The position numbers were made by a program, and so were the translations under genes. The notes below the pieces were generated by a model. It saw only the letters and a list, made by a program, of their open reading frames with translations, had not been told where the DNA came from and ran no database searches. 64,000 bases of DNA from Lucifuga dentata (lineage: Eukaryota > Chordata > Actinopteri > Ophidiiformes > Bythitidae), in the NCBI GenBank assembly GCA_014773175.1, contig VXCM01001425.1, positions 133,069-197,068 of the forward strand, in the 5' to 3' direction. Shown one piece after another: positions 13,347 to 25,833 of this stretch; position 1 is the first letter of the stretch; the number at the start of each line of letters is the position of its first letter.

Positions 13347-14571
13347 CAGAGGGAGATTAATCACCACTCACTCTGGAGGAAAAATGTGAGAATACTGGTA
13401 GCGTGTAGCTGAGTCACACACTCTGTCTGATATTCTCACACAGCGACTCTCTGTCTGAGTCCATCATGTCTGGACTCACAAATACATTTCAGATATTTTC
13501 ATAAGTGCTGCATTATTATGCTACTGTGAAGATCTGTCGACTTTACTACCGATGGTTTTTCTAAACTGACGCCCGTAAAGGACCACATCGGCCATTTTGC
13601 ATGTTTCAGCCTAATATATTTAATTTTCATACATGTTATGTTACTGACAATCATTTCCCAAAGGATAAAATCATATTTCAGCTTTCCTGATATTTTGCAA
13701 AATTTCTTAATCTTTCAAAATTAAATATTCAAGCGATACACCCACCTTAAAAAAATCGATGTTTCGCCTGCTAACAGTTACGCAGCCTTATGAAGTCACC
13801 ATTTAAATATTTCCATAAATGCAGGTCTTCTTTTGGGACTATATTCCCCGGTGGAGGCATACATTCACTCCATGCTTTTTATTGCAATTAAACACTAAAA
13901 TTACAAAATTTTGAAAAAACCTGAATACAAGTCTTGTTCGCGATGATGGACTACCTATCCCAAGAATGTTTCAACTATCAACAAGTTGATTTTAATAGCG
14001 TACCAGAATGAACTGAAACCAATGGAGGTCTGGAAGGTAGGAAAAACATTTTTAATTCACTGTTCCAGTAGTATGCTTTGGGAAATGATTGTCAGTAACG
14101 TTGTATGAAAATTGAATATATTAGGCTCAAACTTACGAAATGGGTGGTATGGTCCTTTAATCACTGCTGGAGTCTTAATGTGGCAAAGGAGGAAAATTGC
14201 CTTGAAGTAAGGAAGCACTTGAAGGCTGTGATGAATGTACACAGTGTATTACAGAACACACACACAGATACACACTTTTTCCAGTTGACTTGCTAAGTCA
14301 GTAACACTACAGTAGTAACTTCCACTGCCTGAGGGAAGCAGTGTTAACTTCAAAAGCCCCACCTCCCCCCCACAAAAAAACAGAAGTAAGTGTATGTGTG
14401 TGCATGTGTGTGTGCATGCATGCGTGCATGTGCCTGCGTGTGCACATCAGGCAATTAGTGAGGGTGAAAACGCTGCAGGTGGGGCATCTGTGAAGTACCA
14501 GTGCCCTCAAGTGTTCAAGAGAGGAATATTCATCAGGATTAAAGCCAAGAAACTGCTGAGTTGGTCCCTAC

Positions 14572-14637
<66 letters not shown>

Positions 14638-15178
14638 CCTAATTACAGCATACGTAATGGCAAGCAGATGTATTGCAATCTAAGTTATTATGGCTAAGAG
14701 CTGGATCATCTCTGTGCAATGATTAACATAGCCCAGGACTCTGTGTGTGTGTGTGTGTGTGTGTTGGCCTTAGCCCTTTAGTTTTTGGGCTTTCACACCT
14801 CAAAATTAAAAAGGAATGCGGACTTCCCACAGTGTGGGAGAACACCAAGGAGACCGACAAACAAGAAAACAACCTGAAAACACACACATGCATGCAGACT
14901 AACATATGGACCGGAGTCCTACTCGTGAATGTGATAGAAAACATACAATGCTGAAAGCATTAGGAAAAAGGGATGGCTGGATCTATCCACACAGACACAC
15001 ACACACACACACACACACACACGTNAAAAGGGATGGCTGGATCTATCCACACAGACACACACACACACACACACACACACACGTACACATCTGAGGTGGT
15101 CCACAGAGGTGGTCTTCAACAGTTTTTTATAGCTGAGCTTTAATAATCCTACCTGCTGCTGAGATTTAGAGACCAGAG

Positions 15179-15243
<65 letters not shown>

Positions 15244-15928
15244 CATGACCTACACCACTGACAAGCCTGAGTCATGAGACAGAACAGTGAGAACCAGCAG
15301 CATGTCATGTTAAAATACCGATTTCAGATCAAAAATCAAATCATCTAGTATCTAATGTTACTGCAATTTTAATATTCCAGCTCATACTTGTAACTTCTTA
15401 ATATGTAATAATAAACCTGTTTGGATAAGTCCATATGCATATCAATAAATATTACCGTATATACTCAAGTATAAGCTGAGTTTAAATTTCACAATGCAAA
15501 TCGGGGGGTCAGTTAATTCAAATCAGATCCCAGAGAATGAAACTTCCAGGGGTAGAAATACTCCCCATTGCCACTACCCATGGAAAATAGTTTAAATCAT
15601 ACCTTAGAATGATGTATTTCTTGACTAAATATCTGATCCAGCACATTTTGTGGCGGCCAGTAAGCCGTGATCCGTCAGTTCTGGTAATCAGCTGCTGAAA
15701 TAAATATCATGTTTACCAGTACGTGGATTATTTTCAGAAAATCAGAGGAATATTATGACAATACCCAGAAAAACAGGTAATTTGCTAAACAAATAAACTG
15801 ATGGAACAACATCAGGAGGTCGGCTGAGGGAATTCCAAAACTCCGTATCGAGTAAAGTCCAGCACAAAGACAGGCCTGCATCAACTCAGGTACAATTACT
15901 GAAAATACGTAATGGGTAAGATTCTTAA

Positions 15929-15994
<66 letters not shown>

Positions 15995-16627
15995 NCAGCT
16001 AAATAAGCTAAATAAGTGCCGTGATAATTATAGCTCATTTGTAAAGCTTTTCTTACCTTCATCAATGTGATTCAGATGAGGAAGAGGAATCCAGAAAACT
16101 TAACGTTAGCTAATGTCACTTACGGTAATCAGCTATTTACCGGTAGGTGGATTATTGTCAGAAAATCACAGGAATACTATGACAATTCTCAGAAAAAAAC
16201 AGGTCATTTGCTAAACAAATAAATTGATGGAACAACATCAGGGGGTCGGCTTATATGCGGGTTTCTTTAAAAATCTAAATGTGAAGGTCAAAATCAGTGG
16301 TCAGCTTATAGTTGATGATATACGGTATGTTAAAAAAAAAGTGAAAAAAAAAAAGGCTGAGGGAAATGCTTCAGTTTTTAATTTGGGGTGTATAAGGAAG
16401 TCATGATTTGGTTTCAGATAAGGTAATTGTGTGCATGTGTGTGTAAGGAGGATTTTCTTTGGGGGGNCGTCTGAGGAAGTGGAATAAGCCAGGTGCAGAG
16501 AGGGAGAGCAGCTCTGGAGTAAATGTTCACCAGCTTTACAGCTTCCGCTCACCTAGCAGGACAGGAAGCTAACACACCGCTGATCCTGCCACTGGAGCTT
16601 GAAGGGATCCGCATATGTGTACGTGTG

Positions 16628-16676
<49 letters not shown>

Positions 16677-17247
16677 AGCTACAGGTACATCAATTTCCTG
16701 CGATTTAATTCCCAAGTTTATATTTCACATGAACATGCAGTACCGCTATTTTGTGTGTGTGTGTGTGTGTTCTGCACATCTGAGACATTTCAGAGTCTTG
16801 AGGGTCTATAAATATCTCCCTAATTAGCGTTCCTGTCATTAGTGACAGCAACCAATCAACAGCCTCTCCACTCATTTCAACACAGCCCTCCATCTCTCAC
16901 CAACAGGGCGCTACTGCCCCCTAGTGAATAAACACGCACACACAAGCGCATGTGTCCATATGAACGTGAATGTCTTTGCATGTGTGTGTGCGTGTTGAAA
17001 CCAGGCCAAGAATGCATGGCTTGTTTTGCAGGCTGCTAATTAAGCCACAGAGAGCGTTTTAACGTGTTTCTGGAGCAGCAGGCCACCGGATGGGGTGGGG
17101 GAGGTGGGAGGCAAACTTCTCTGTAATTATGCTTCCCAGNAGCAGCAGGCCACCGGATGGGGTGGGGGAGGTGGGAGGCAAACTTCTCTGTAATTATGCT
17201 TCCCAGTGCTTGGTGGGGAGCTCGGGCCCTCCGACTTCCGCAAAGCA

Positions 17248-17304
<57 letters not shown>

Positions 17305-18706
17305 GTGAGAGAGAAGGGCTGCAGTTTCCAGTCTGGGATGCCAGGCCACTAATTGCTCTGCTACACCCTGACAGGTCATTCAGGAAGTGGGGTGAACACA
17401 CTCTCTCTTCCTCTCACATGCACAAATACAACTTCCTGTGTCACACCTCTGAGAAAAAAAAAAAAAAAAACNAAAAAAAAAAAAAAAAATCGGGCAATAT
17501 AAAATAAAAAACCTTTCATTTCTCTGCTTTTGCATATTACTTTTACATTTATCTTTTGCTAGGAGCCGAGCAGATTGAATGTAAGGCGATGAAGCCAGGC
17601 CTGGCATCCAGGATAAATGACTAAGTCACTAATAAATGGGTTACTGATCAACATGCTCCAGCACAGCCTCCATTACTAAAAACCACAGCGTTAGCTTGAC
17701 TTCTCATGCTAATAAGAGTAATCACTAAGTCTGATTCTGATTCATGCCGCAGCCTTTAATATCACATGTAAAAGAAAAAACCCAAGCTTAAAAATATGCC
17801 CAAAAGCTAAGGTGGTTGGGATTTCCCTGTGCACACTCCTCATATGTTTTCCTTTCTTAATCTTCTCTTTCAACCCCCCCCCGCCCTNCCCCCCCCCCGC
17901 CCTTGTTGAGGTAAGAGGCAGGTATGTGCTTGTGCAGGTGAGAACAGAACACAACATTGCCTCACACACACACGGAGAGACGAGCCTGACATCATTGCAT
18001 TCCTCAGGCCTTACCTGGAGTCGCCACGCAAAGCCTCCAACAACAAGTAAACACCACAAAACACAAAAACGCAGCTCGGCAAAACCATTCAGCTGTAATC
18101 CAAACAGTGCAGGTGTTATTGTTATTTCCTCTTGGATGAGATCAACGCTGGAGACCCACATATTACCCAAACTTCCCACGGAAAAGCTCATCGATGACTC
18201 ATCTGGTGTTAACTTTTGGTTTTGTATGATATGTCAATATTAATACTAAGACTAACCCTTAACTTATAACAGAGACAGGAGTCGAGATAGATATATTTCA
18301 GCATGAGAGATGTGTTTGGGGCCAAACCACAGCAGAAATGTTTATTTTTGATGTCTTGCCACAAGAGGGCAGCACTGTCTATGGTAATTACCAAATGTTT
18401 CTGAAACAGGCCGCCACTGATATTTACACCATGATCCGAAACTCACCTTTACTGCCATTAATACAAGCATGTAATTATTGCTACATTATTTCATTTACGG
18501 TTTTAATAACACTTTGCGTCAGACCCCTATGCTGCAATTTGCACATTGCAGGACAGGTCTCAATCAAAGCGAGGCAATCTGTTATCTACAGTCTGTTATC
18601 ACGTTGTTGTAGGAGATAGAAGAATCAAATTACCTTATCTTTCGATTGGCTGTTGATAACACAACTGCATTGCTTCATAATCAAAGAGGAGAGAAAGCCC
18701 AATGAG

Positions 18707-18748
<42 letters not shown>

Positions 18749-20596
18749 TGCCCCGCATGCTCGCCATCTCCTTCATCTGTCACACTGATCCCCATGGTTG
18801 CTGATCTGGGTGTTATTGATTAGACTGTAATCTTGGTGCAGCTGATTACCGCGGTATAAAGCGAGCACAGGGGCAACTCATTAATCCCGCTGATCTAACT
18901 GGCAAACCGCCGTTCTGCTCAACTGACTGCTGGGGGTCAGAGGTCAAGCTAAGAGCCAGATGGGGTGCATATCAGTGTCTGCAAGGTTTGGGTTGATTGA
19001 CTAAGTCTGCGATATCTCTCCTTGCATTTCCATCAGCTTATGTCTAGCACATTACTACACTGATCTCTGATCTGCAGCCGCATGTCTGTCACAAAACAGC
19101 AAAGTGACGTCATATTCGGCCCTTCACAGTCTTCATTTTTTACTCTTTGGTTAATTTTGATACACTCCTTGGAGCATATGTAATGAAGTGTGGTCTACAT
19201 AATCACGACCGCATTTACTCTGTTCTAACTCATAAACACAGTCACACAAAACACACAAAACTCTCAACCCCCTTCCATCAGATTTGATTTGACATCACGT
19301 GGATTTGATTTGACATGGGGTGTCATCACAACCACAGCTGGCTACAAGGGAGCACCCTTTGTTACTGAGACAGCAGGTGTGCAATAACTCAGCCAATATA
19401 CTGCCCCCAACCCCTTCAGAGACAGCCAGTTGCCATGGAGACTGGCTCAATGGAGCATCCATAGTACCCCTTCAGCCCCTCCCCTTACCCCTTGAAGCCT
19501 TCCAGAGAACGGATGCATGCCACAAATAGTGATTAGCCCGCATCAACTTTGTTCCACATTACTGAGTGTCACGTTCTTTTTTGGTTGTTATAGCTCCATT
19601 AATGTGTCTATGATATAATCTCCTATAGTGGATTATAGTGTAATCTCTAAAAGTGGATTATTTCATGCTTCTTGCATGTCGTGCTTCAAACATGAAAATG
19701 CTGCATAAATGTTACATTACAGGCTGCTAATTAGACTTCATCTGAACACTTCTTTCCTCAGCAGATCAGAGGAGGAGAAATTAACACTTTGCACAACCAA
19801 ACCAGGCAGAGCAAATGACTTCAAGCCACAAACACACACTTTTCCTGTTGATATTTGATCTGCTGGGCTAGTTTGATATTGCAGTTGACCAAATTGAGTA
19901 GTCTGCACTTTGATTTTAACAATGCAACTGGAATGGCAAAAACCCTGACAAAGACTTTTCCTGAAGAGGACCTTGTTGGTCAAAACATTGCTTAATTAAA
20001 GTGATTTTGGAATCTTATAATTCCTTTAACCTGTTTTCTTTATTGCAATGCACTGATTTTGTCCTGCAAATGATCTCAACTCAGATTGGATGCACACACT
20101 ATCTACACTTCCTGAGTTATTCGACTTTAAAATTTACTTATTTTCCTGAGAGGCCATATAACTAAACAGATGCACTGGTAAAAGGACAGGATAAATATGG
20201 GCCCCAAGCACTGATCAAATACTAATGTATTTTCAGAAAAACTCTATTTTCTGTTTTTAGAATATCAATTTGCAATTTCAAAGATTTTTTTATAGTCCAA
20301 CTGACATGCAAATTGGCTGTATGCCAGGTGATAGACAACTTATCTTTAACTATCAGATGAGAATCTATTGAAACCACAATGTGCAACAAGTTGAAGCTTG
20401 TGCACGTGAAAAACGGTTAATTAGGTAACTGCGTGTCTGACACTAATGAACCCGGTGACAGTGGCGATGAAGTGACAGAAGAACTGCAAAAGATGATGAT
20501 GATGCATTCAGGTGCTAAACGCCACAGACTTTTTGGCAGCTTAATGCACGGCGATGTGTGTGAGCTCGGCTGGACTGCATCTCTCCCTCTCTCTCC

Positions 20597-20627
<31 letters not shown>

Positions 20628-21102
20628 GCCTGGAAACGTAAACATTGAGCCTTCTGTAATGTTAGCTCGGAAACCGCTGCCTGGTCGTGATGCTAGTTTC
20701 ACCTATATGAGACCTCCGCGGCCCACGTAGACGTTACCGCTGCCATAGGTAATTATCACAGCTAATGAAAAATAAAACAAGCCACTCCCTCATTTCACAT
20801 ACAAACTGCATTAAAGTATTAAAGTTCTCTCTTGTTGAACAGACATAAATGAGTGCAAGCCTCGACGGAGCATAAGCTGCGGACATAGCGGAATGCAATC
20901 CGAGCCCGTCTACGTAAGCTAACTAGCTACGACGCTAGCTAACACCAGCTAGCCGCCTAGCTCCGTCTCCCCTCCGGCCTGACTCACCGATGTGATTGTC
21001 CTCGATGTGGACGATGAGCTCGGCGAGAGACTCGAACTGCAGACCGCAGCCCCCGAACCTGCAGGAATTAGAGAAGAAAGAAGCGGCAGCGATGCCCGTC
21101 AT
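9119..21102 (-). CDS. jazf1: JAZF1 zinc-finger protein, complete (five coding exons)
   Basis: Nuclear C2H2 zinc-finger cofactor, known in mammals as TIP27, a partner of the orphan receptor TR4 (NR2C2) and a subunit of the NuA4/TIP60 acetyltransferase complex. Exons in transcript order are 21102-20988 (ATG), 13270-13198, 12135-11939, 10573-10404 and 9295-9119 (TAG). They total 732 nt, encoding 243 aa, the length I recall for human JAZF1, and every junction keeps frame. The start MTGIAAASFFSN is the family start. Finger 1 (CRFGGCGLQF..H) spans exons 1-2. A Ser/Thr/Pro-rich middle carries TPPVTPPITPSSSF. An acidic patch (SEYDEEEVDY) follows, then fingers 2 and 3 (CPVPGCKKRYK…H and CRCGKSYKTSQGLRHH), and the end FHPPVSTEILRKIQG. 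Intron 1 is about 7.7 kb. The genomic N at 10596 lies just outside the exon-4 acceptor. Very high confidence in identity; co-orthologue undecided. Confidence 0.97.
9433..10121 (-). mobile_element. MITE family A, copy 2 (689 bp, inverted, expanded)
   Basis: Same element as copy 1 but in reverse orientation, in the last jazf1 intron. It has the TAAAGGACC…GGTCCTTTA ends. About 95 extra bases follow the left end, and within them the subterminal word AATATATTAGGCTCA is folded back on itself (9550-9564 against 9569-9583, 4-base loop). Confidence 0.8.
10832..10899. repeat. (TG)n microsatellite in jazf1 intron
   Basis: About 34 units with one interruption (TATG). Frames across it encode only Cys-Val or Thr-His repeats. 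Confidence 0.95.
13148..13196. repeat. jazf1: (TG)n abutting the jazf1 exon-2 donor
   Basis: On the transcribed (minus) strand the intron starts CAG|GTACACACAC…, so the repeat begins within the 5' splice site. A second (CA)n lies about 40 bases before the exon's acceptor at 13270 (13310-13344). Confidence 0.92.
13576..14159 (+). mobile_element. MITE family A, copy 3 (584 bp)
   Basis: Lies in the long first jazf1 intron. The ends are TAAAGGACC and GGTCCTTTA, and the interior matches copies 1 and 4 in the same orientation. The base before the left TAAAGG is G here but T in the other copies, which narrows a target duplication to TA rather than TTAA. Confidence 0.85.
14573..14633. repeat. (GT)n microsatellite in jazf1 intron 1
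   Basis: About 30 pure units. Confidence 0.95.
15454..16326. mobile_element. Candidate DNA-transposon remnant with ACCGTATAT ends
   Basis: The left end ACCGTATATACT is matched inverted by GATATACGGT at the right. Inside, a ~110-bp segment (GTGGATTATT…AACAACATCAGG) occurs twice as a direct repeat, near 15722-15830 and 16144-16250. A 65-base A-run with an unresolved base (15930-15995) lies between the copies. Non-coding, in jazf1 intron 1. I infer a non-autonomous element with an internal duplication; class not assigned. Confidence 0.5.
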
Positions 21103-21420
21103 GTTTTTGGCGCTGGTGCATTCACCGGGGAGGTCCGGGAGCCGGGGCGGTGAACGAGGAGACAGAGGCTTCGGGACCGGGGTGGGAGTGGGGAAGAGCG
21201 CCGAGCAGCGGAGCGGACACCGGGCGGCCAGACAGGACAGCAGCGGACGCAGCTGGGAGGCAGGCGGGACGGTGGGGGTGGGGGTGGTGGATAAGAGGAG
21301 GTGGGTTGGTAGCCTCTACGTCACCACCTACCTACCTGTGGAACTCATCGGTGGCACCGAGGCTCAAACCGGGTCCGTTAAAAAGGGGCATGTAGTTTTG
21401 TTCTAACATTGGAGGGACAT
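20650..21420 (-). promoter_or_regulatory. jazf1: jazf1 promoter / first-exon CpG-rich region
   Basis: GC-rich, CpG-bearing sequence surrounds the jazf1 initiator ATG (21100-21102) and extends about 300 bases upstream on the minus strand. This contrasts with the AT-rich, CA-repeat-laden flanks. No TATA box is evident. The exact transcription start cannot be read from sequence. Confidence 0.55.
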
Positions 21421-21536
21421 TTTTATTTGTCTTATTTTCCTCCAGTCTGCTCTTGTTTTCAACTACTTGATGGAGACAAAGTGATGAACTTGTCCATTTC
21501 TGCTCATGCTCATATGTGATCCCTCCAAGTATTCTT

Positions 21537-21675
21537 GGTTGGACTCTCCAAAGTTTGGCCTTTTTTTTTTTTTAGAACAGTAAGATGGAATTTACAAAAA
21601 TAAATCTGTGAAAGGATTTTCATCTCACAGTCTCAGTGTGATAAGACCCACTCTGTTCCAACTGAGCTATGCAAC
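21537..21675 (-). repeat. tRNA-derived SINE-like copy A
   Basis: Read on the minus strand it begins with a tRNA A-box-like TAGCTCAGTTGG and then a degraded B box (GATGAAAATCC), with an AT-rich body. A related copy follows about 240 bases away. It does not fold into an obvious intact tRNA, so it is called a SINE remnant rather than a tRNA gene. Confidence 0.5.
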
Positions 21676-21778
21676 AAGCTGGATGAACAGCACCTCTCTT
21701 GTGGAATGAATCTGCAGGAAAAATGGCTACATTTTTTTTTAATATACTATGGAAATGTGATCCACTCCCAGCATTACA

Positions 21779-21916
21779 GGTTGGATTCTCAGTGCCAATG
21801 TTTGTCTCGTTTTACTTTGAGAAGTGTAAAATGCAAATCACAAAAATAAAATCTGTGATGGGATTTGAACTTACTGTCTACATATGACAAGAGCCACACT
21901 ACCCCTGAGCTCAGGC
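21779..21916 (-). repeat. tRNA-derived SINE-like copy B
   Basis: On the minus strand it has GAGCTCAGGGG (A-box-like) and AGTTCAAATCCC (B-box-like) at tRNA spacing, and shares the GGTTGGA…TCTC and AAAATAAA-TCTGTGA words with copy A. Same orientation as copy A. Confidence 0.5.
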
Positions 21917-22751
21917 CTGAATCCGTAATACCATGTGTTCTGATGATTTCCACCGTTCAAGGTGATTATTTCACCTTTCAAGTGTAGCTACCAAACCTGC
22001 ACATAGGATTTCCTCTCCAAAGATAAGTCGGTCAGTTTTGCTCCCAGTGACCTATTTCTGTTCCCATGTTAAGTGTGTTATAGCAGAGCTGTGGTGGACA
22101 AACGCTTCTTGTGACCACGGTTGTCTAGATTCTCTACAATCACCAACAGATGTCATGGCATCCCAGATGCTGACAAACTGGACTGTTTTTGTTTGTTTCT
22201 TCTTTTATCATCTTCAGTCTGGGAAACCGTTGCTGGATTATAATAATCTTTCCAAACATTCTTTTTCAGTTAGCTGTTTACAGGATATGTTACAGGTTTA
22301 TTTTTAACGGCACCCGATCCAAATTTGATGACATATCAAATATTACTGTGTTACTGTAGAATAGATTTGAGCATTTTTAGAAAACACTCTTACGTCACTT
22401 AGCTTGCAGTTGCATCATAACAGACGTCACTGGAATTTGGAAACTGGGGAATCGTTTATTGTCTGTAGCATTTATGTTGTTTGGTCTTCTAACATCAGCG
22501 AGGATTTATTTGTCACTTTAGCCAAAATACAGACGTGTCATAGCACAAGTTTCAAGTTTATTTCATTTATACGTAGCACTTTAAAAGCAAACAGGTTTTT
22601 TGCACATATACACATGCACAAGTGCATATGTAATAGTATTTAAGTTATGACTTTTACATGATCCATTGACGATGTAACCCAGGACATCCATAAGATTTAC
22701 TGATTCATGTTGCCCTGTCATAATTTAGTGGTCAAGGGGAGACAACGTATA

Positions 22752-22787
<36 letters not shown>

Positions 22788-22979
22788 GTGTGTCTCCCAG
22801 AGAGAGGAGAACGTTCTTAAATCACTAGAGTTAGCTAACTAGGGCCGGCTGGCCTGTGTTGGACCTGTTAATCGAGTGATAAAATGGCTGTCATAAACCA
22901 CTGGCCAGTGACTTCAGTAAACAACCTTAAAAGCAGAGAACACACTCTTTTTCTGGTGCCCTCTGTCCACCCCAACATG

Positions 22980-23015
<36 letters not shown>

Positions 23016-23303
23016 ACAATTAATACACTGACCTACTACTGCACATAAGTGCCACCAGTTACGAACACACACACACACACACAACAACATGACATCACCA
23101 GTGTCTACAGTCTCTCACACACATTGAGTATAGAAATCTAGTGACATCACCCTTACACAGATGTTCTCTCTTACACACAAACATGCAGATACACACTCAA
23201 CATAAACACAGTCATTACACACGCATGGTGTTACAAAACTGTGACAGTGACGCAATTCCCAACACTCTTACGTAAATGAGAAGTGCTAGCATGTGTTGTT
23301 GGG

Positions 23304-23357
<54 letters not shown>

Positions 23358-23686
23358 GAGAGGAGTTTATGGGGTATGACATCATCTGATGGGTCTGTGG
23401 GTGGTGTACCACATTATGGACGGATTACAGACTCGTGTTGATTATCGAATAGTCAGTCCAAAATTCATGTTCCTATTCACTGAAAATGGATAGTCTAGCT
23501 AGTAGGAACATGTTGTGATCAATACGCAACTCCAATGTTGCATAGAGACACACACCAATGCTATTTTCACCAAGATTTGGATTTGGTTGTATTGTAATGT
23601 GTTGGTTGGTCTCTAACTACATAATTACATAATGAGATTAAAAATAAATGTAACTTAAACATGTATTCTTAGAATGCTATTTGATG

Positions 23687-23736
<50 letters not shown>

Positions 23737-23988
23737 AATGATGATGAGACTTGCTATGACTAAATTGTTGCAGGAAATCTAGATCAGTGAGTTTGCGTGA
23801 CCTTTGACCTAAAATATCACACTTTTACAGACAAGGTGACATCAAGTCCTATGCAGGAAGCTTCCTAACACTCAGTTTGGCAGTAAAAAGCCAAACCAAA
23901 GTGAAGATGCATTACCAACAATGGTACTGTCTGCTGCAGGGCACCAACCAGAGTTCCCGGCTGCAGTCACACATTTAATGCGTGTGCA

Positions 23989-24019
<31 letters not shown>

Positions 24020-24595
24020 CTGTGTATGTGTGCTGCTCTACACAGCCACTCACACAAGCTGTTAAACATCCCCTATATTCACTGAAAAGACAACTCAGTG
24101 ATTCACATCCACATGGGGAAAAGCTCAAAACACAGAATGACATCATTACAACTTCCTGTTTCGTTTTGTTGCCATGGGCACCACAGTTTGCATACTTTCA
24201 GCGATTGGTGGATGATGAGTCAGTAGGGTTTGGTCTTGTTTCACACTTCAACCACAACAGAACCAGATTCCTCTATTTCAGCCCCAGAACTGCTTGAGCA
24301 CAGGAAAGTCTGACCAAATATGGGAGACATTTTAATCCAGGGGGGCAGCTCATGGAGATGTGAACGACCAGAACCCCTCCTCTTCTTATCTATGACCACT
24401 TTCTTAATGTAGTCATATACAATCATTTTAATTTAAACACATCTACACGATAAAGGCCACTTATTGATTACAGAGAGAAAATGATTTGAGTTGATTCAGA
24501 TTTATTGTGTAGTCTGGCTGAAAATAATCCTTCTGTTTCCAGAATGGTTACTTGGTGGAATGTAAAAAATATTTTCTCAAAATATAAATATACAG
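21917..24595. other. jazf1-creb5 intergenic interval
   Basis: No exon or RNA gene can be supported here. Visible content is AT-rich unique sequence, (GT)n near 22755-22791, several (CA)n/(GA)n tracts near 22980-23090, a long (GA)n at 23305-23363, a (GAT)n run at 23682-23748 and a (GT)n near 23992. The frames crossing these runs encode only dipeptide repeats and are not genes. Confidence 0.6.
23305..23363. repeat. (GA)n microsatellite
   Basis: About 28 units with one GGGA interruption, intergenic between jazf1 and creb5. Confidence 0.95.
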
Positions 24596-24918
24596 CAGTG
24601 GTTCTCAAACTGTGGTACATGCATCACTGGTAGTACTTGAAGTGTCAATGATTATGGAAATGTTTAACTTTAATTATAATTCTTTTTGTCATTCCCTTTT
24701 TTTTTCCTAAAACAGCCTAACTCATCCCACGTACCCATTATGTGCTTCTGTTTCTCATAAATGTCAGTAATTTTTTTAATGTTTTATGCTGATACTGTAA
24801 ACTTTATGTACACAGTTTTTCAGTAGTTTTTTGTTGTTTGGCTTGTTGATGAGGCAGTACTCGGATGTTTTGTTTTACTCAGTGGTGGTACTTGTTTCAA
24901 AAAGTTGAGAACCACTGA
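24596..24918. mobile_element. hAT-like non-autonomous element (323 bp) with target duplication
   Basis: Terminal inverted repeats CAGTGGTTCTCAAACT and AGTTGAGAACCACTG are classic hAT-superfamily ends. Flanking 8-mers ATATACAG (24588-24595) and ACATACAG (24919-24926) match at seven of eight bases, as expected for a hAT 8-bp target duplication. No transposase frame. Confidence 0.85.
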
Positions 24919-25422
24919 CATACAGGTATAACTGCTCTTCTGTCAGTGTATTTAAAAAAAGTGCAACATCTCTGCACAAGCATGGTGTTATTATACTCTG
25001 CTGCTATCATCGTCATATATTATATTATATTCATGATTATATATTCAGTACAGCTATCAATATAAATAATAATTATTACTAGTTTACTACTTTATAATAA
25101 TAATAATAATAATAATAATTATTATTATTATTATTATTATATAATATATATATTATTATTTGCAAAATCATATGTATTACAAATATCAGCCTATTCTTAC
25201 GTACTCTTACGTAATATTATTACTTTAATTTATGTTTTTTATTTCTTCACAGTTTCATTACGTTTTTGCACATCTTAATTAGTTTATTTTTTGTTTATTT
25301 GTTTTTCTTTTATTTGTGGAGACCAGAACGGAAGACATTACGACCTAATTTCACTCGTATTCCTCTGCAGGTCTGCCTATTTATCATCATAACATTTTAA
25401 TGTTAAGATAACTACAACAAGA

Positions 25423-25833
25423 TTTGCATCATAATCGTGAAAAAAAAAAGTTCTTAAAATTTGGCAGCTTTAGCTCTTTAGCTAGACGCAGAAGTCGGGA
25501 CGTCCCAGGCACAGAAAGTGTGGAAAAAAAACAAAAAAAACAAAAAACTTTTCCGCCCACCCGGTCTGTCCCGTGTCCTGTCACGTTGGTGTGTGTGGCT
25601 TGTCGGACTCCTTTCACCTCTCCCTTTGCTGTCCCCCTACCGGCCGGTTTCGGTAACCCCGCCCCTCCGTAGCCCTCTCTCCGGCCGGGACCGCAATGAT
25701 TTAGAAGTTCAGGAATCCCACGTGACGTCACCGCGCGGTGATGTAATGCTTCTGTAAATAGAACGTATTGTAATCTCGCTCCAGTCCAGCGTGGTTCCTC
25801 TCTGGAGCGCCGCTTCAGCCTCTTTACTTGTCG
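25423..25833 (+). promoter_or_regulatory. creb5: creb5 promoter and first non-coding exon
   Basis: A GC-rich block precedes a probable 5' UTR exon that ends at 25833 with the donor TCG|GTAAGA. A consensus cAMP response element TGACGTCA is at 25723-25730, overlapping an E-box CACGTG at 25719-25724. A perfect 14-base palindrome TCACCGCGCGGTGA follows at 25728-25741, leading into a second CRE-like word TGATGTAA (25739-25746). Because creb5 itself encodes a CRE-binding bZIP factor, autoregulation is plausible, but this is inference. Assignment of this exon to creb5 rests on orientation and position; no coding exon joins it here. Confidence 0.55.

Noticed and set aside
14919..15308. Cys-Val/Thr-His repeat proteins in many frames
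   Set aside because: Pure translations of (CA)n/(GT)n tracts.
21779..21916. Functional tRNA gene
   Set aside because: A and B box-like words are present, but no four-arm cloverleaf can be drawn, and a diverged sister copy lies nearby, so a SINE is more likely.
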